Assembly: GCF_003846175.1 (NCBI RefSeq)
Contig: NZ_ML123045.1
Location: 726,789 to 790,788 of the forward strand
DNA length: 64,000 bases
Direction: 5' to 3'
From: Streptomyces sp. ADI95-17
GTDB lineage: Bacteria; Actinomycetota; Actinomycetes; Streptomycetales; Streptomycetaceae
The position numbers and the translations under genes are program-made. Under the pieces are notes generated by a model. It was not told the origin of the DNA. It worked only from the letters and a program-made list of their open reading frames with translations, and did no database searches. Position 1 is the stretch's first letter. Each line of letters starts with the position of its first letter. Below, in pieces: positions 51,958 to 61,039 of the stretch.

Positions 51958-53556
51958 GTGTCCGCAGCCGACCTCCTCCTCACCGGAGCCCGTGTCCGCA
52001 CCCTCGACCCGGCCCGGCCGGAAGCCACCGCCGTGGCGGTCAAGGACGGGGTGATCACCGCCGTCGGCGACGAGGCCGGGCTGCGCGAGTGGCGCGGCAG
52101 CGGCACCGAGCACATCGACCTGTCCGGGGCCACCCTCACCCCCGGCCTGGTCGACGCGCACAGCCACCCCGTGTGGGGCCTGGAGATGGCCACCGGCACC
52201 GACCTCACCGCCGTCCGCGACCTCGACCGGCTGCGCGCCGCCCTGGCCGCGGCCGAGCGGACCGAGGGCTGGATCGTCGCCTGGGGCCTGGACCACAACG
52301 CCTTCGGCGGCCGCCCCGTCGACCGGGCCCTGATCGAGGACGCCATCGGCGGCGCCCCCGCCTTCATCCGGCTCTACGACGGGCACTCCGCCCTGGCCAG
52401 CGGAGCGGCCCTGGAACGGGCCGGGATCACCGGCCCTCGCTCCTTCGTCCAGCGTTCCACCGTCGTCTGCGACCCCGACGGCCGCCCCACCGGGCACCTC
52501 ATCGAGCACGCCGCGATGGACCTGGTCGGGCAACGGCTGCCCAGGCCCTCGTCCGCGGAGCGCCGCGCCCGCCTCGTGGAGCTGCTCTCCGGCATGGCCG
52601 CCACCGGTCTCACCGGGGCCCATGTGATGGACCTCGCCGACGGTTCGGTGCCCGGACTGCTGGCCGCCGTGGAGGAGGAGACCGACCTGCCGGTACGGCT
52701 GCGGCTGGCCCCCTGGTGCATGCCGGGCGCCGACCGGGAGGCCCTGGAGGAGCTGGTACGCGTACAGAGCGAGGCGGGCCGGCTCTGGCGGGTCGGCGGC
52801 GTCAAGTTCTTCATGGACGGCACCGTCGAGGGCGGCACCGCCTGGCTGGAGCACGCCGACTGCCACGGTGAGGGCACCGAGGCGTTCTGGCCGGACCCGC
52901 AGGCGTACACCGCCGCCGTCCACCAACTGCACCACGCCGGGGTGCGCACCGCCACCCACGCCATCGGGGACGCGGCCGTGCGGCATGTGCTGGACACCGT
53001 GGAGGCGCTGGGGGAGAGCGGCCGGCTCCGCCACCGCGTCGAGCACATCGAGACCGTGCCGAACGGCCTGGCCGCCCGGTTCGCCGAGCTGGGGGTGATC
53101 GCCTCGATGCAGCCCACCCACACCGCGTACACCCGGGCCGACCACAGCGACGAGTGGTCGAAGCGGCTGGGCGACGAGCGGGCCGGCCGGGCCTGGCGCT
53201 GCCGGGACCTGCGCGACGCCGGGGCGTACCTGGCGCTGGGCTCGGACTGGCCGATCGCCCACTACGACGTACGGCAGGTGCTGGCCACGGCCCGGCTGCG
53301 GCGGCTGCCCGGGGCGTACGACACCGAGCCGGTCACCGCCGAGCAGGCGCTGACCGGGCTGATGGCGCTGGAGGGCTGCACCTCGCACGCGGCGGTCGCC
53401 GCCGGGGAGCAGCGGGTCGCGGGCCGGATCGCGGTGGGGTACCGGGCCGATCTGACGGCGTTCGGGGTGGATCCGGTGGACGCACCGGCGGACGAGCTGG
53501 GCGAGGCGCCGGTGCGGCTCACGGTGTGCGGGGGGCGTGTGACGCACCGGGGCTGA
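51958..53556 (+). CDS. YtcJ-like metal-dependent amidohydrolase
   Basis: 532 residues from the GTG at 51958 with AAGGAG seven bases upstream. Amidohydrolase signatures: LTPGLVDAHSHPVWG (first metal His pair), GGVKFFMDGTVEGGTAWL (Lys/Asp region), ATHAIGDAAVRHVLD (His), HRVEHIETV (His) and LALGSDWPIAHYDV (catalytic Asp). Size and motifs fit the YtcJ/NfdA formamide- and amide-hydrolysing group. Operon with the permease, under the TetR regulator. Confidence 0.9.
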   Translation: MSAADLLLTGARVRTLDPARPEATAVAVKDGVITAVGDEAGLREWRGSGTEHIDLSGATLTPGLVDAHSHPVWGLEMATGTDLTAVRDLDRLRAALAAAERTEGWIVAWGLDHNAFGGRPVDRALIEDAIGGAPAFIRLYDGHSALASGAALERAGITGPRSFVQRSTVVCDPDGRPTGHLIEHAAMDLVGQRLPRPSSAERRARLVELLSGMAATGLTGAHVMDLADGSVPGLLAAVEEETDLPVRLRLAPWCMPGADREALEELVRVQSEAGRLWRVGGVKFFMDGTVEGGTAWLEHADCHGEGTEAFWPDPQAYTAAVHQLHHAGVRTATHAIGDAAVRHVLDTVEALGESGRLRHRVEHIETVPNGLAARFAELGVIASMQPTHTAYTRADHSDEWSKRLGDERAGRAWRCRDLRDAGAYLALGSDWPIAHYDVRQVLATARLRRLPGAYDTEPVTAEQALTGLMALEGCTSHAAVAAGEQRVAGRIAVGYRADLTAFGVDPVDAPADELGEAPVRLTVCGGRVTHRG

Positions 53557-53566
53557 GGCGGTGACG

Positions 53567-53596
53567 GGCGGGCCGGGTCCTCAGCGACGGCCCGCC
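53567..53596. terminator. hairpin between convergent amidohydrolase and PAP2 genes
   Basis: GGCGGGCCG (53567-53575) / CGGCCCGCC (53588-53596); the right arm overlaps the last codons of the PAP2 gene. Confidence 0.5.
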
Positions 53597-54561
53597 GCCG
53601 CGCCCGCCGCCGGGCGCCGGGTCCGGACCGGCGCGCCCGCGGACAGCCCCGCCAGCCGGGCCCTGCCGCGCGGCGGCGGCACCCGCCTGGGCAGATGGTG
53701 CGGCAGCGAGCCGTACCAGGCGTACGAGACGGCGTAACCGAAGGCGAGGCACGCCATGCCGCCCAGCGCGTCCAGCCAGAAGTGGTTGGCGGTCGACACG
53801 ATGACGACCAGGGTGATCGTCGGGTAGAGCAGGGCCAGGACGCGCGCCCAGGGCGCGGAGGTCAGCGCGAAGACGGTCAGGCCGCACCAGAGCGACCAGC
53901 CGATGTGTATCGACGGCATGGCCGCGTACTGGTTCGACATGTTCTTGAAGTTGCCCGAGGCCATCGAACCCCAGGTGTGGTGGACCAGCACGGTGTCGAT
54001 GAAGTGGCCGCCGTTCATCAGCCGGGGCGGCGCCAGCGGATACAGGTAGTAGCCGAGCAGCGCCACACCCGTGGTCGCGAACAGGGCCAGCCGGGCCGCC
54101 GCGTAACGGCCGGGGTGACGGCGGAACAACCACACCAGCACACAGACGGTGACGACGAAGTGCAGCGTCGCGTAGTAGTAGTTCATCGAGACGATCAGCC
54201 ATGTCGCGGAATTCACCGCGTGGTTGACGGTCTGTTCCACGGCGATGCCCAGGTACTTCTCGGCCGACCAGATCCGGTCCGCGTTGCGCAGCGCCTCGGT
54301 CCGCTGTTCCGGGACGGCGTTGCGGACCAGCGAGTACACCCAGTAACTGGCCGCGACGAGCAGGATTTCGAACCAGATGTGCGGCCGGCGCGGGGAGCGC
54401 AGCGCACGCAGTGCGGCGAGCGGGAAACGCGGTCCCACCGGGCCGCCGTCACGCCGTCCGGTGCTCTGCTTCGCGTTCGCCGCAGGGGCCGCCTCGTCCA
54501 CGATGGGTGACGGGGTGGCCTCCGACCGGCCTTCCTTCGATGTCACGCTCAATTCACCCAT
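53581..54561 (-). CDS. PAP2 superfamily membrane phosphatase (inositol-phosphorylceramide-synthase-like)
   Basis: 326 residues from the ATG at 54561; a GTG at 54567 is an alternative. About six transmembrane helices. The phosphatase triad is spread over LAPPRLMNGG, AAMPSIHIGWSLW (His) and STANHFWLDALGG (His, Asp), the PAP2_3 pattern. The cytosolic tails are basic. The substrate is a lipid phosphate or phospholipid headgroup, not resolvable here. Lies between the amidohydrolase operon and malR. Confidence 0.85.
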   Translation of the reverse strand: MGELSVTSKEGRSEATPSPIVDEAAPAANAKQSTGRRDGGPVGPRFPLAALRALRSPRRPHIWFEILLVAASYWVYSLVRNAVPEQRTEALRNADRIWSAEKYLGIAVEQTVNHAVNSATWLIVSMNYYYATLHFVVTVCVLVWLFRRHPGRYAAARLALFATTGVALLGYYLYPLAPPRLMNGGHFIDTVLVHHTWGSMASGNFKNMSNQYAAMPSIHIGWSLWCGLTVFALTSAPWARVLALLYPTITLVVIVSTANHFWLDALGGMACLAFGYAVSYAWYGSLPHHLPRRVPPPRGRARLAGLSAGAPVRTRRPAAGAAAGRR

Positions 54562-54678
54562 AGGCACAGAGTCTGCCAGAAAATGCCTTTCCGCCCGATC
54601 ATCCTCCGGCCGGGGCCGGGCCGCACATCCGTGGGTGCCGGACTGCGTGCAGGGGGCGGGCGTGGGATCCTTGAGCGG

Positions 54679-55710
54679 TCAGGCGGTGGCGGCCGGAGCG
54701 GGCCCGGCTGCCGTTGAACCGCGAACGACCAGTTCGGGCATGAAGACGAACTCGCTGTGCGGAGCGGGCGTGCCGCCGATCTCCTCCAGCAGCGTGCGTA
54801 CGGCGGCCTGGCCCATCGCCGTCACCGGCTGACGGATCGTGGTCAGCGGCGGGTCGGTGAACGCTATGAGCGGCGAGTCGTCGTATCCGACCACCGACAG
54901 ATCGCGCGGCACCCGCAGCGACAGCCGCCGGGCGGCCCGGATCGCGCCGAGCGCCATCATGTCGCTCGCGCACACCACCGCCGTGCAGCCCCGCTCCATC
55001 AGCGCCGAGGCCGCGGCCTGTCCACCCTCAAGAGTGAACAGCGAATGCTGGATCAGCTCCTCCACCGCCTCCGGCGCGAGGCCCAACTGGTCCCGCATGG
55101 TGGCGTGGAAGCCCTCGATCTTGCGCAGCACCGGCACGAACCGCTTCGGGCCGACCGCCAGCCCGATCCGCTGATGGCCCAGCGACACCAGATGCGTCAC
55201 CGCGAGCCGCATCGCGGCCCGGTCGTCCGGCGAGATGAACGGCGCCTGGACCTTGGGCGAGAAACCGTTGACCAGGACGAACGGGACGCCCTTGGCGCGC
55301 AGTTGCTCATAGCGCTGCATATCGGCCGAGGTGTCGGCGTGCAGCCCGGAGACGAAGATGATGCCCGAGACACCGCGGTCGACCAGCATCTCGGTCAACT
55401 CGTCCTCGGTGGAGCCGCCGGGGCTCTGGGTGGCGAGCACCGGCGTGTAGCCCTGCCGCGTCAGCGCCTGGCCGATGACCTGGGCCAGGGCGGGGAAGAT
55501 GGGGTTCTCCAGCTCGGGTGTGATCAGGCCGACCAGTCCCGCGCTGCGCCTGCGCAGCCGTACGGGCCGTTCGTAGCCGAGGACGTCGAGCGCGGCGAGA
55601 ACGGATTCGCGGGTGGCCGCAGCAACCCCGGGCTTGCCGTTCAGTACACGGCTGACCGTCGCTTCGCTGACCCCCGCCTGAGTTGCGATATCGGCAAGCC
55701 GTGCGGTCAT
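54679..55710 (-). CDS. malR: LacI family repressor of maltose genes
   Basis: 343 residues. HTH RLADIATQAGVSEATVSRVLNGKPGVAA, hinge RRRSAGLVGLI, then the periplasmic-binding-like core to VRGSTAAG. In Streptomyces, MalR represses malEFG and alpha-amylase genes and releases them with maltose-type inducers. Divergent from malE; CTTGCAAG and CTTGCGAG elements (55810-55827) lie 100 bases before its start, implying autoregulation. It is strongly similar to the second LacI gene at 61036. Confidence 0.92.
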   Translation of the reverse strand: MTARLADIATQAGVSEATVSRVLNGKPGVAAATRESVLAALDVLGYERPVRLRRRSAGLVGLITPELENPIFPALAQVIGQALTRQGYTPVLATQSPGGSTEDELTEMLVDRGVSGIIFVSGLHADTSADMQRYEQLRAKGVPFVLVNGFSPKVQAPFISPDDRAAMRLAVTHLVSLGHQRIGLAVGPKRFVPVLRKIEGFHATMRDQLGLAPEAVEELIQHSLFTLEGGQAAASALMERGCTAVVCASDMMALGAIRAARRLSLRVPRDLSVVGYDDSPLIAFTDPPLTTIRQPVTAMGQAAVRTLLEEIGGTPAPHSEFVFMPELVVRGSTAAGPAPAATA

Positions 55711-55809
55711 GGAAGTGGACTGTACCGGGCGTATGTCGGATTGCCCACCATGGGCATGAATCGGACGACTGCCTCCGTGCGCCGGTTCCCGAGGGTTTAC
55801 CGGCAACAT

Positions 55810-55827
55810 CTTGCAAGGTCTTGCGAG
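55810..55827. promoter_or_regulatory. MalR-type operator near malR
   Basis: CTTGCAAG-GT-CTTGCGAG: two consecutive CTTGCRAG elements in direct repeat. A separate perfect inverted repeat GTCAAG-GGT-CTTGAC follows at 55911-55925. Confidence 0.65.
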
Positions 55828-55964
55828 CCGGGTCTGCCGGCTCCGGTCGGATCGTCGCACCGCACGGCCCGCGGGCTGTGGCCTGCTGCTGTCAGGGCAC
55901 GATGCCCGGCGTCAAGGGTCTTGACGGCAACCGTGAGGACACGCGAATGTAACGATCGTCGGCG

Positions 55965-55984
55965 CTTGCAGAAATCTTCCGCAA
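55965..55984. promoter_or_regulatory. MalR-type operator near malE
   Basis: CTTGCAGAAATCTTCCGCAA: CTTGCAG plus a quasi-palindrome TTGC-n-GAA-nnn-TTC-n-GCAA, 85 bases before the malE ATG. The motif recurs at the alpha-amylase promoter. Confidence 0.65.
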
Positions 55985-56068
55985 ACTCTTTCGGCGTTCT
56001 TTCATCCTTGTTACGTTCTCGTCGACCCGGCGCCGCGACGGAGCGGTACGGCAGTTGAAGGAGTTCAG

Positions 56069-57343
56069 ATGCGACGTGGCATAACGGCCACCGCCCTGGT
56101 CGCGGCCCTGGCCCTCGCGGCGACCGCCTGCGGCAGCGACAACGAGTCCGACGGCACGGGCAAGAGCTCGGGCGAGCTCTCCGGCACGGTGACGTGGTGG
56201 GACACCTCCACCGCGGGCAGCGAGGACAAGGTCTTCAAGAAGATCGCCGAGGACTTCGAGAAGAAGCACCCGAAGGTCGACGTCAAGTACGTCAACGTGC
56301 CGTTCGGCGACGCGCAGAACAAGTTCAAGAACGCGGCGCAGTCCGGCTCCGACGCCCCCGACGTCATCCGCTCCGAGGTCGCCTGGACCCCCGAGTTCGC
56401 GGACCTCGGCTACCTCGCCCCGCTCGACGGCACCACCGCGCTGAAGAACTCGGACGACTTCCTCAAGCAGGCCGCCGCGTCCACCAAGTACAAGGACAAG
56501 ACGTACGCGGTGCCGCAGGTCATCGACTCCATGGGCATCTTCTACAACAAGAAGATCTTCAAGGAGGCCGGCGTCGAGGTCCCCAAGACCGTCGACGAGC
56601 TGAAGACCGTCTCCAAGAAGATCAAGGACAAGACCGGCAAGACCGGCATGTACCTGCGCGGCGACGACGCGTACTGGTTCCTCTCCTTCCTGTACGGCGA
56701 GGGCGGCGACATGGTCGACGCCTCCACTAAGTCCGTCACCATCGACAACCCCGCGGGCGTCAAGGCGATGAAGGTCGTCAAGGACCTCGTCGACTCCGGG
56801 GCGGCCAAGACCGATGCCACGGACGGCTGGGAGAACATGCAGGCGTCCTTCAAGGACGGCAAGGTCGCCATGATGATCAACGGCCCGTGGGCCGTCGCCG
56901 ACACCTACGCCGGCAAGGAGTTCAAGGACAAGGCCAACCTGGGCATCGCCCCGGTCCCGGCCGGCTCCGCCGCGCAGGGCGCCCCGCAGGGCGGCCACAA
57001 CCTCGCCGTCTACGCCGGCTCCAAGAACCTCGACGCCTCCTACGCCTTCGTCGACTACATGACGTCGGCCGAGACCCAGGCCAAGGTCACCAAGGAGCTG
57101 AGCCTCCTGCCGACCCGCACCTCCGCCTACGCCCGGCAGGACGTCGTCGACAACGAGATCGTCGGCTTCTTCAAGCCCGTCGTCGAGACCGCCGTCGAGC
57201 GCCCCTGGATCCCCGAGACCGGCAGCCTCTTCGCCCCGCTCGTGACCGAGTACACCAAGGTCCTCACCGGCCAGGCCACCCCGGAGAAGGCCACCAAGAC
57301 GACCGGCGACTCCTACCGCAAGCTCCTCAAGGGCTGGAAGTAA
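56069..57343 (+). CDS. malE: maltose/maltodextrin-binding lipoprotein
   Basis: 424 residues. Signal peptide with lipobox (ALAATAC, Cys 21), then a solute-binding protein: GTVTWWDTSTAGSEDKVFKKI at the start, PFGDAQNKFKNAAQSGSDAPDVIRSEVAW, FYNKKIFKEAGVEVPKT and MMINGPWAVAD. Captures maltose or maltodextrin outside the membrane for MalFG. A good GAAGGAG site precedes the ATG. First gene of malE-malF-malG-aglA-lacI2. Confidence 0.93.
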   Translation: MRRGITATALVAALALAATACGSDNESDGTGKSSGELSGTVTWWDTSTAGSEDKVFKKIAEDFEKKHPKVDVKYVNVPFGDAQNKFKNAAQSGSDAPDVIRSEVAWTPEFADLGYLAPLDGTTALKNSDDFLKQAAASTKYKDKTYAVPQVIDSMGIFYNKKIFKEAGVEVPKTVDELKTVSKKIKDKTGKTGMYLRGDDAYWFLSFLYGEGGDMVDASTKSVTIDNPAGVKAMKVVKDLVDSGAAKTDATDGWENMQASFKDGKVAMMINGPWAVADTYAGKEFKDKANLGIAPVPAGSAAQGAPQGGHNLAVYAGSKNLDASYAFVDYMTSAETQAKVTKELSLLPTRTSAYARQDVVDNEIVGFFKPVVETAVERPWIPETGSLFAPLVTEYTKVLTGQATPEKATKTTGDSYRKLLKGWK

Positions 57344-57362
57344 CAGGAAGGCAGGCCGGCTG

Positions 57363-58382
57363 ATGGCTGTCCACACCAGCCAGTCGGTGGCGAAGGCCGC
57401 GGACGACGACACCGTCGCCCGCGGCCGGAGCCGCGGCACTGGCACACCCACACCGCCGGGCAGGCTCCGGCGGGCCCTGTCGACCCACTGGTACGCCTGG
57501 ACCATGGTCGCCCCGGTCGTCGTCGTGATCGGCGTGATCATCGGATACCCGCTGGTCCGCGGCATCTACCTGTCGATGACCGACGCCAACGAGCGCAACG
57601 TCGCGCGGTCCATCGGGGTCAACCACCTGCCCGCCACGTACGAGTTCGTGGGTCTGGACAACTACACCGAGGCACTCACCGGCGAACAGTTCCTCGGCAC
57701 GCTCGGCTGGACCCTGGTGTGGACGGTCTCCTGCGTGACCATCACCTTCTGCCTCGGCATGGCCCTCGCCAACATCCTGAACCGCCGGATCGCCGGCCGC
57801 TCCGCGTACCGGATGGCGCTGATCCTGCCCTGGGCCATCCCCGGCTTCGTCTCCGTCTTCGCCTGGCGCTTCCTCTACAACGAGGACCGCGGGCTGCTCA
57901 ACAAAATCCTCTCCGGCGGCGGGATCGACGGCATCCCGTGGCTGAACGACCCCACCTGGGCGAAGTTCTCCGTCATCGCCGTCAACGTCTGGCTCGGCGT
58001 GCCGTTCATGATGGTCGCCCTGCTCGGCGGACTGCAGTCGATCCCCAGCGAGCACTACGAGGCCGCCGAGATGGACGGCGCCACCGCCTGGCAGCGGTTC
58101 CGCCACATCACGCTGCCCGGACTGCGGCCGGTCTCCACCACGGTGATCCTGCTCTCCACCATCTGGACCTTCAACATGTTCCCGGTGATCTACCTGCTGA
58201 CCCGCGGCGGACCCGGCGAGGCCACCCAGATCCTGGTCACCCAGGCGTACAAGTTCTCCTTCGAGATCAGCCCGCGCGACTTCGCGCAGTCCTCCACCTG
58301 GGGCGTACTGATCCTCGTACTCCTGCTGATCTTCGCCGCCGTCTACCGGCGAGTCCTGCGCACCCAGGGAGACGACTGGTGA
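57363..58382 (+). CDS. malF: maltose ABC transporter permease
   Basis: 339 residues with six membrane segments and the EAA loop HYEAAEMDGATAWQRFRHITLP that docks the ATPase. No ATPase gene is in the operon; Streptomyces sugar importers commonly share a general MsiK ATPase encoded elsewhere, so that is assumed. Overlaps malG by 4 bases (GTGA). Confidence 0.93.
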   Translation: MAVHTSQSVAKAADDDTVARGRSRGTGTPTPPGRLRRALSTHWYAWTMVAPVVVVIGVIIGYPLVRGIYLSMTDANERNVARSIGVNHLPATYEFVGLDNYTEALTGEQFLGTLGWTLVWTVSCVTITFCLGMALANILNRRIAGRSAYRMALILPWAIPGFVSVFAWRFLYNEDRGLLNKILSGGGIDGIPWLNDPTWAKFSVIAVNVWLGVPFMMVALLGGLQSIPSEHYEAAEMDGATAWQRFRHITLPGLRPVSTTVILLSTIWTFNMFPVIYLLTRGGPGEATQILVTQAYKFSFEISPRDFAQSSTWGVLILVLLLIFAAVYRRVLRTQGDDW

Positions 58383-59260
58383 CCACCACCGCACCCACCC
58401 CCGCCGCGCGCCACTCCGCGCCCAAGGTCCGGCTGCGCGGGGAGCGTTCGCCGCTGGCCTCCGCCGGCCTGCACCTGACGCTCATCGTGGCGTCCGTGAT
58501 CGCCGTCTTCCCCGTGCTGTGGGTCCTGCTCACCTCGCTGAAGCCCGCCGCGTTCGCGACCACCACGGACTTCTTCAAAGAGACCACGTTCGAGAACTAC
58601 ACGAACCTGATCCAGAACACGAAGTTCCTCACCTGGTTCGGCAACTCCCTGCTCATCGCGGGACTCACCACGCTCCTCGGCGTCATCGTCTCCGCCTCCA
58701 CCGGCTACGCCGTCAGCCGCTTCCGCTTCCCCGGCAAGCGCGGGCTGATGTGGACGCTGCTGGTCACCCAGATGTTCCCGGTCGCCGTCCTCATCGTGCC
58801 GATCTACAACATCATGGCGAGCATGGGGCTGCTGAACCAGCCCGCCGGCCTCGTCATCACCTACCTCACCATCTCGGTGCCGTTCTGCGCCTGGATGATG
58901 AAGGGCTTCTTCGACACCATCCCGCGCGAGATCGACGAGTCCGGGCAGGTCGACGGCCTCACCCCGTTCGGCACGTTCTGGCGGCTGATCCTGCCGCTCG
59001 CCAAGCCCGGCCTCGCCGTCACCGCGTTCTACTCCTTCATCACCGCGTGGGGCGAAGTGGCCTACGCCTCCGCCTTCATGGTCGGGGAGGACAACCTCAC
59101 CCTCGCCGGCGGACTCCAGCTCTTCGTCAACCAGTACGGAGCCCAGTGGGGCCCGATGACCGCCGCGTCCGTGCTCATCGCGATACCCGCGGCCCTGGTC
59201 TTCCTGTTCGCGCAGAAGCACCTCGTGACCGGCATGTCCGCCGGAGCCGTCAAGGGCTGA
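58379..59260 (+). CDS. malG: maltose ABC transporter permease
   Basis: 293 residues from GTG. Six membrane segments, EAA loop IPREIDESGQVDGLTPFGTFWRL ILPLAKPGL, and MalG-like ends (AQKHLVTGMSAGAVKG). Pairs with MalF to form the channel. Confidence 0.93.
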   Translation: MTTTAPTPAARHSAPKVRLRGERSPLASAGLHLTLIVASVIAVFPVLWVLLTSLKPAAFATTTDFFKETTFENYTNLIQNTKFLTWFGNSLLIAGLTTLLGVIVSASTGYAVSRFRFPGKRGLMWTLLVTQMFPVAVLIVPIYNIMASMGLLNQPAGLVITYLTISVPFCAWMMKGFFDTIPREIDESGQVDGLTPFGTFWRLILPLAKPGLAVTAFYSFITAWGEVAYASAFMVGEDNLTLAGGLQLFVNQYGAQWGPMTAASVLIAIPAALVFLFAQKHLVTGMSAGAVKG

Positions 59261-59362
59261 GACCGACGACCGCAGCACGACCCGCACGCACCAGTCACGG
59301 CGGCCGCCGGAATCCCGACCCGGCCCCGGCGCCGCTCCCCACCCAGACACCCCAGGGATGAC

Positions 59363-61039
59363 ATGACCCAGCACCTCGCTGCCCCCTCCACCGGCACGTC
59401 CGGCGCCGCTCCGGCCCACCAGACCGGCTGGTGGCGGGACGCGGTGATCTACCAGGTCTATCCGCGGAGCTTCGCCGACGGCAACGGCGACGGCATGGGC
59501 GATATCGCAGGCGTACGCGACAGGCTCCCGTACCTCAGGAGCCTCGGCGTCGACGCGGTCTGGCTCAGCCCCTTCTACGCCTCCCCGCAGGCCGACGCGG
59601 GCTACGACGTCGCCGACTACCGTGCCATCGACCCGATGTTCGGTACCCTGCTGGACGCCGACGGGCTGATCCGGGACGCCCACGACCTGGGCCTGCGGAT
59701 CATCGTGGACCTGGTGCCCAACCACTCCTCGGACCGGCACGAGTGGTTCAAGCGCGCCCTCGCCGAGGGCCCCGGCTCCGCGCTGCGCGAGCGCTACCAC
59801 TTCCGCCCCGGCAAGGGTACGGACGGCGAACTGCCGCCCAACGACTGGGAGTCCGTCTTCGGCGGCCCCGCCTGGACCCGTACCACCGACCCGGACGGCA
59901 CCCCGGGCGACTGGTACCTCCACCTCTTCGCGCCCGAGCAGCCCGACTTCAACTGGGAACACCCGGCCGTCGCCGACGAGTTCCGCTCGATCCTGCGCTA
60001 CTGGCTCGACATGGGTGTCGACGGCTTCCGGGTCGATGTCGCCCACGGCCTCGTCAAGGCCACCGGCCTGCCCGACCTCGGCAGCCACGACCAGCTCAAG
60101 CTGCTCGGCAACGACGTCATGCCGTTCTTCGACCAGGACGGGGTGCACGAGATCTACCGCTCCTGGCGCACTATCCTCGACGAGTACCCCGGCGACCGCA
60201 TCGCCGTCGCCGAGGCCTGGACCCCCACCGTCGAGCGCACCGCCAACTACGTGCGCCCCGACGAGATGCACCAGGCGTTCAACTTCCAGTACCTGTCCAC
60301 CTCCTGGGACGCCGCCGAGCTCCGCAAGGTCATCGACACCTCGCTCGACGCGATGCGCCCGGTCGGCGCCCCCACCACCTGGGTGCTCTCCAACCACGAC
60401 GTGACCCGGCACACCACCCGGTTCGCCAACCCGCCCGGCCTCGGCACCCAGATCCGCACCGCCGGCGACCGCGAGCTGGGCCTGCGCCGGGGCCGCGCCG
60501 CCACCCTGCTGATGCTGGCACTGCCCGGCTCCGCCTACGTCTACCAGGGCGAGGAGCTCGGCCTGCCCGACGTCACCGACCTGCCCGACGAGGTCCGCCA
60601 GGACCCGTCGTTCTTCCGCGCCGAGGGCCAGGACGGCTTCCGCGACGGCTGCCGGGTGCCGATCCCGTGGACCCGCGAGGGCAGCTCGTACGGCTTCGGC
60701 GACGGCGGCAGCTGGCTGCCGCAGCCCACGGGCTGGGGCGAGCTGTCCGTGGAGGCGCAGACCGGCGTGGCGGGCTCCACCCTGGAGCTGTACCGGGCCG
60801 CGATCGCCGCCCGCCGGGCACACCCGGGGCTCGGTGCCGGAAGCTCGGTGGAGTGGCTCCAGGCGCCCGAGGGGCTGCTGATCTTCGCCCGCCCCGGCTT
60901 CGTCTGCACCGTCAACACGACGGGCCGCCCGGTCCGCATCCCCGTGCGCGGCACCGTCCTGCTGTCCAGCAGCCCGGTCGTCACCGACGGCGCCGAGATC
61001 GAGCTGCCCGCCGACACCACGGTGTGGTGGACGGTGTGA
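59363..61039 (+). CDS. aglA: intracellular alpha-glucosidase (GH13)
   Basis: 558 residues, no signal peptide. WWRDAVIYQVYPRSFADGNGDG and DLVPNHSSDRHEWF at the front; nucleophile in DGFRVDVAHGL, acid/base in VAEAWTP, third Asp in LSNHDVTRH. The sequence fits oligo-1,6-/alpha-glucosidases that cleave imported maltose and maltodextrin to glucose in the cytosol. 102 bases after malG; overlaps the next regulator gene by 4 bases. Confidence 0.93.
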   Translation: MTQHLAAPSTGTSGAAPAHQTGWWRDAVIYQVYPRSFADGNGDGMGDIAGVRDRLPYLRSLGVDAVWLSPFYASPQADAGYDVADYRAIDPMFGTLLDADGLIRDAHDLGLRIIVDLVPNHSSDRHEWFKRALAEGPGSALRERYHFRPGKGTDGELPPNDWESVFGGPAWTRTTDPDGTPGDWYLHLFAPEQPDFNWEHPAVADEFRSILRYWLDMGVDGFRVDVAHGLVKATGLPDLGSHDQLKLLGNDVMPFFDQDGVHEIYRSWRTILDEYPGDRIAVAEAWTPTVERTANYVRPDEMHQAFNFQYLSTSWDAAELRKVIDTSLDAMRPVGAPTTWVLSNHDVTRHTTRFANPPGLGTQIRTAGDRELGLRRGRAATLLMLALPGSAYVYQGEELGLPDVTDLPDEVRQDPSFFRAEGQDGFRDGCRVPIPWTREGSSYGFGDGGSWLPQPTGWGELSVEAQTGVAGSTLELYRAAIAARRAHPGLGAGSSVEWLQAPEGLLIFARPGFVCTVNTTGRPVRIPVRGTVLLSSSPVVTDGAEIELPADTTVWWTV

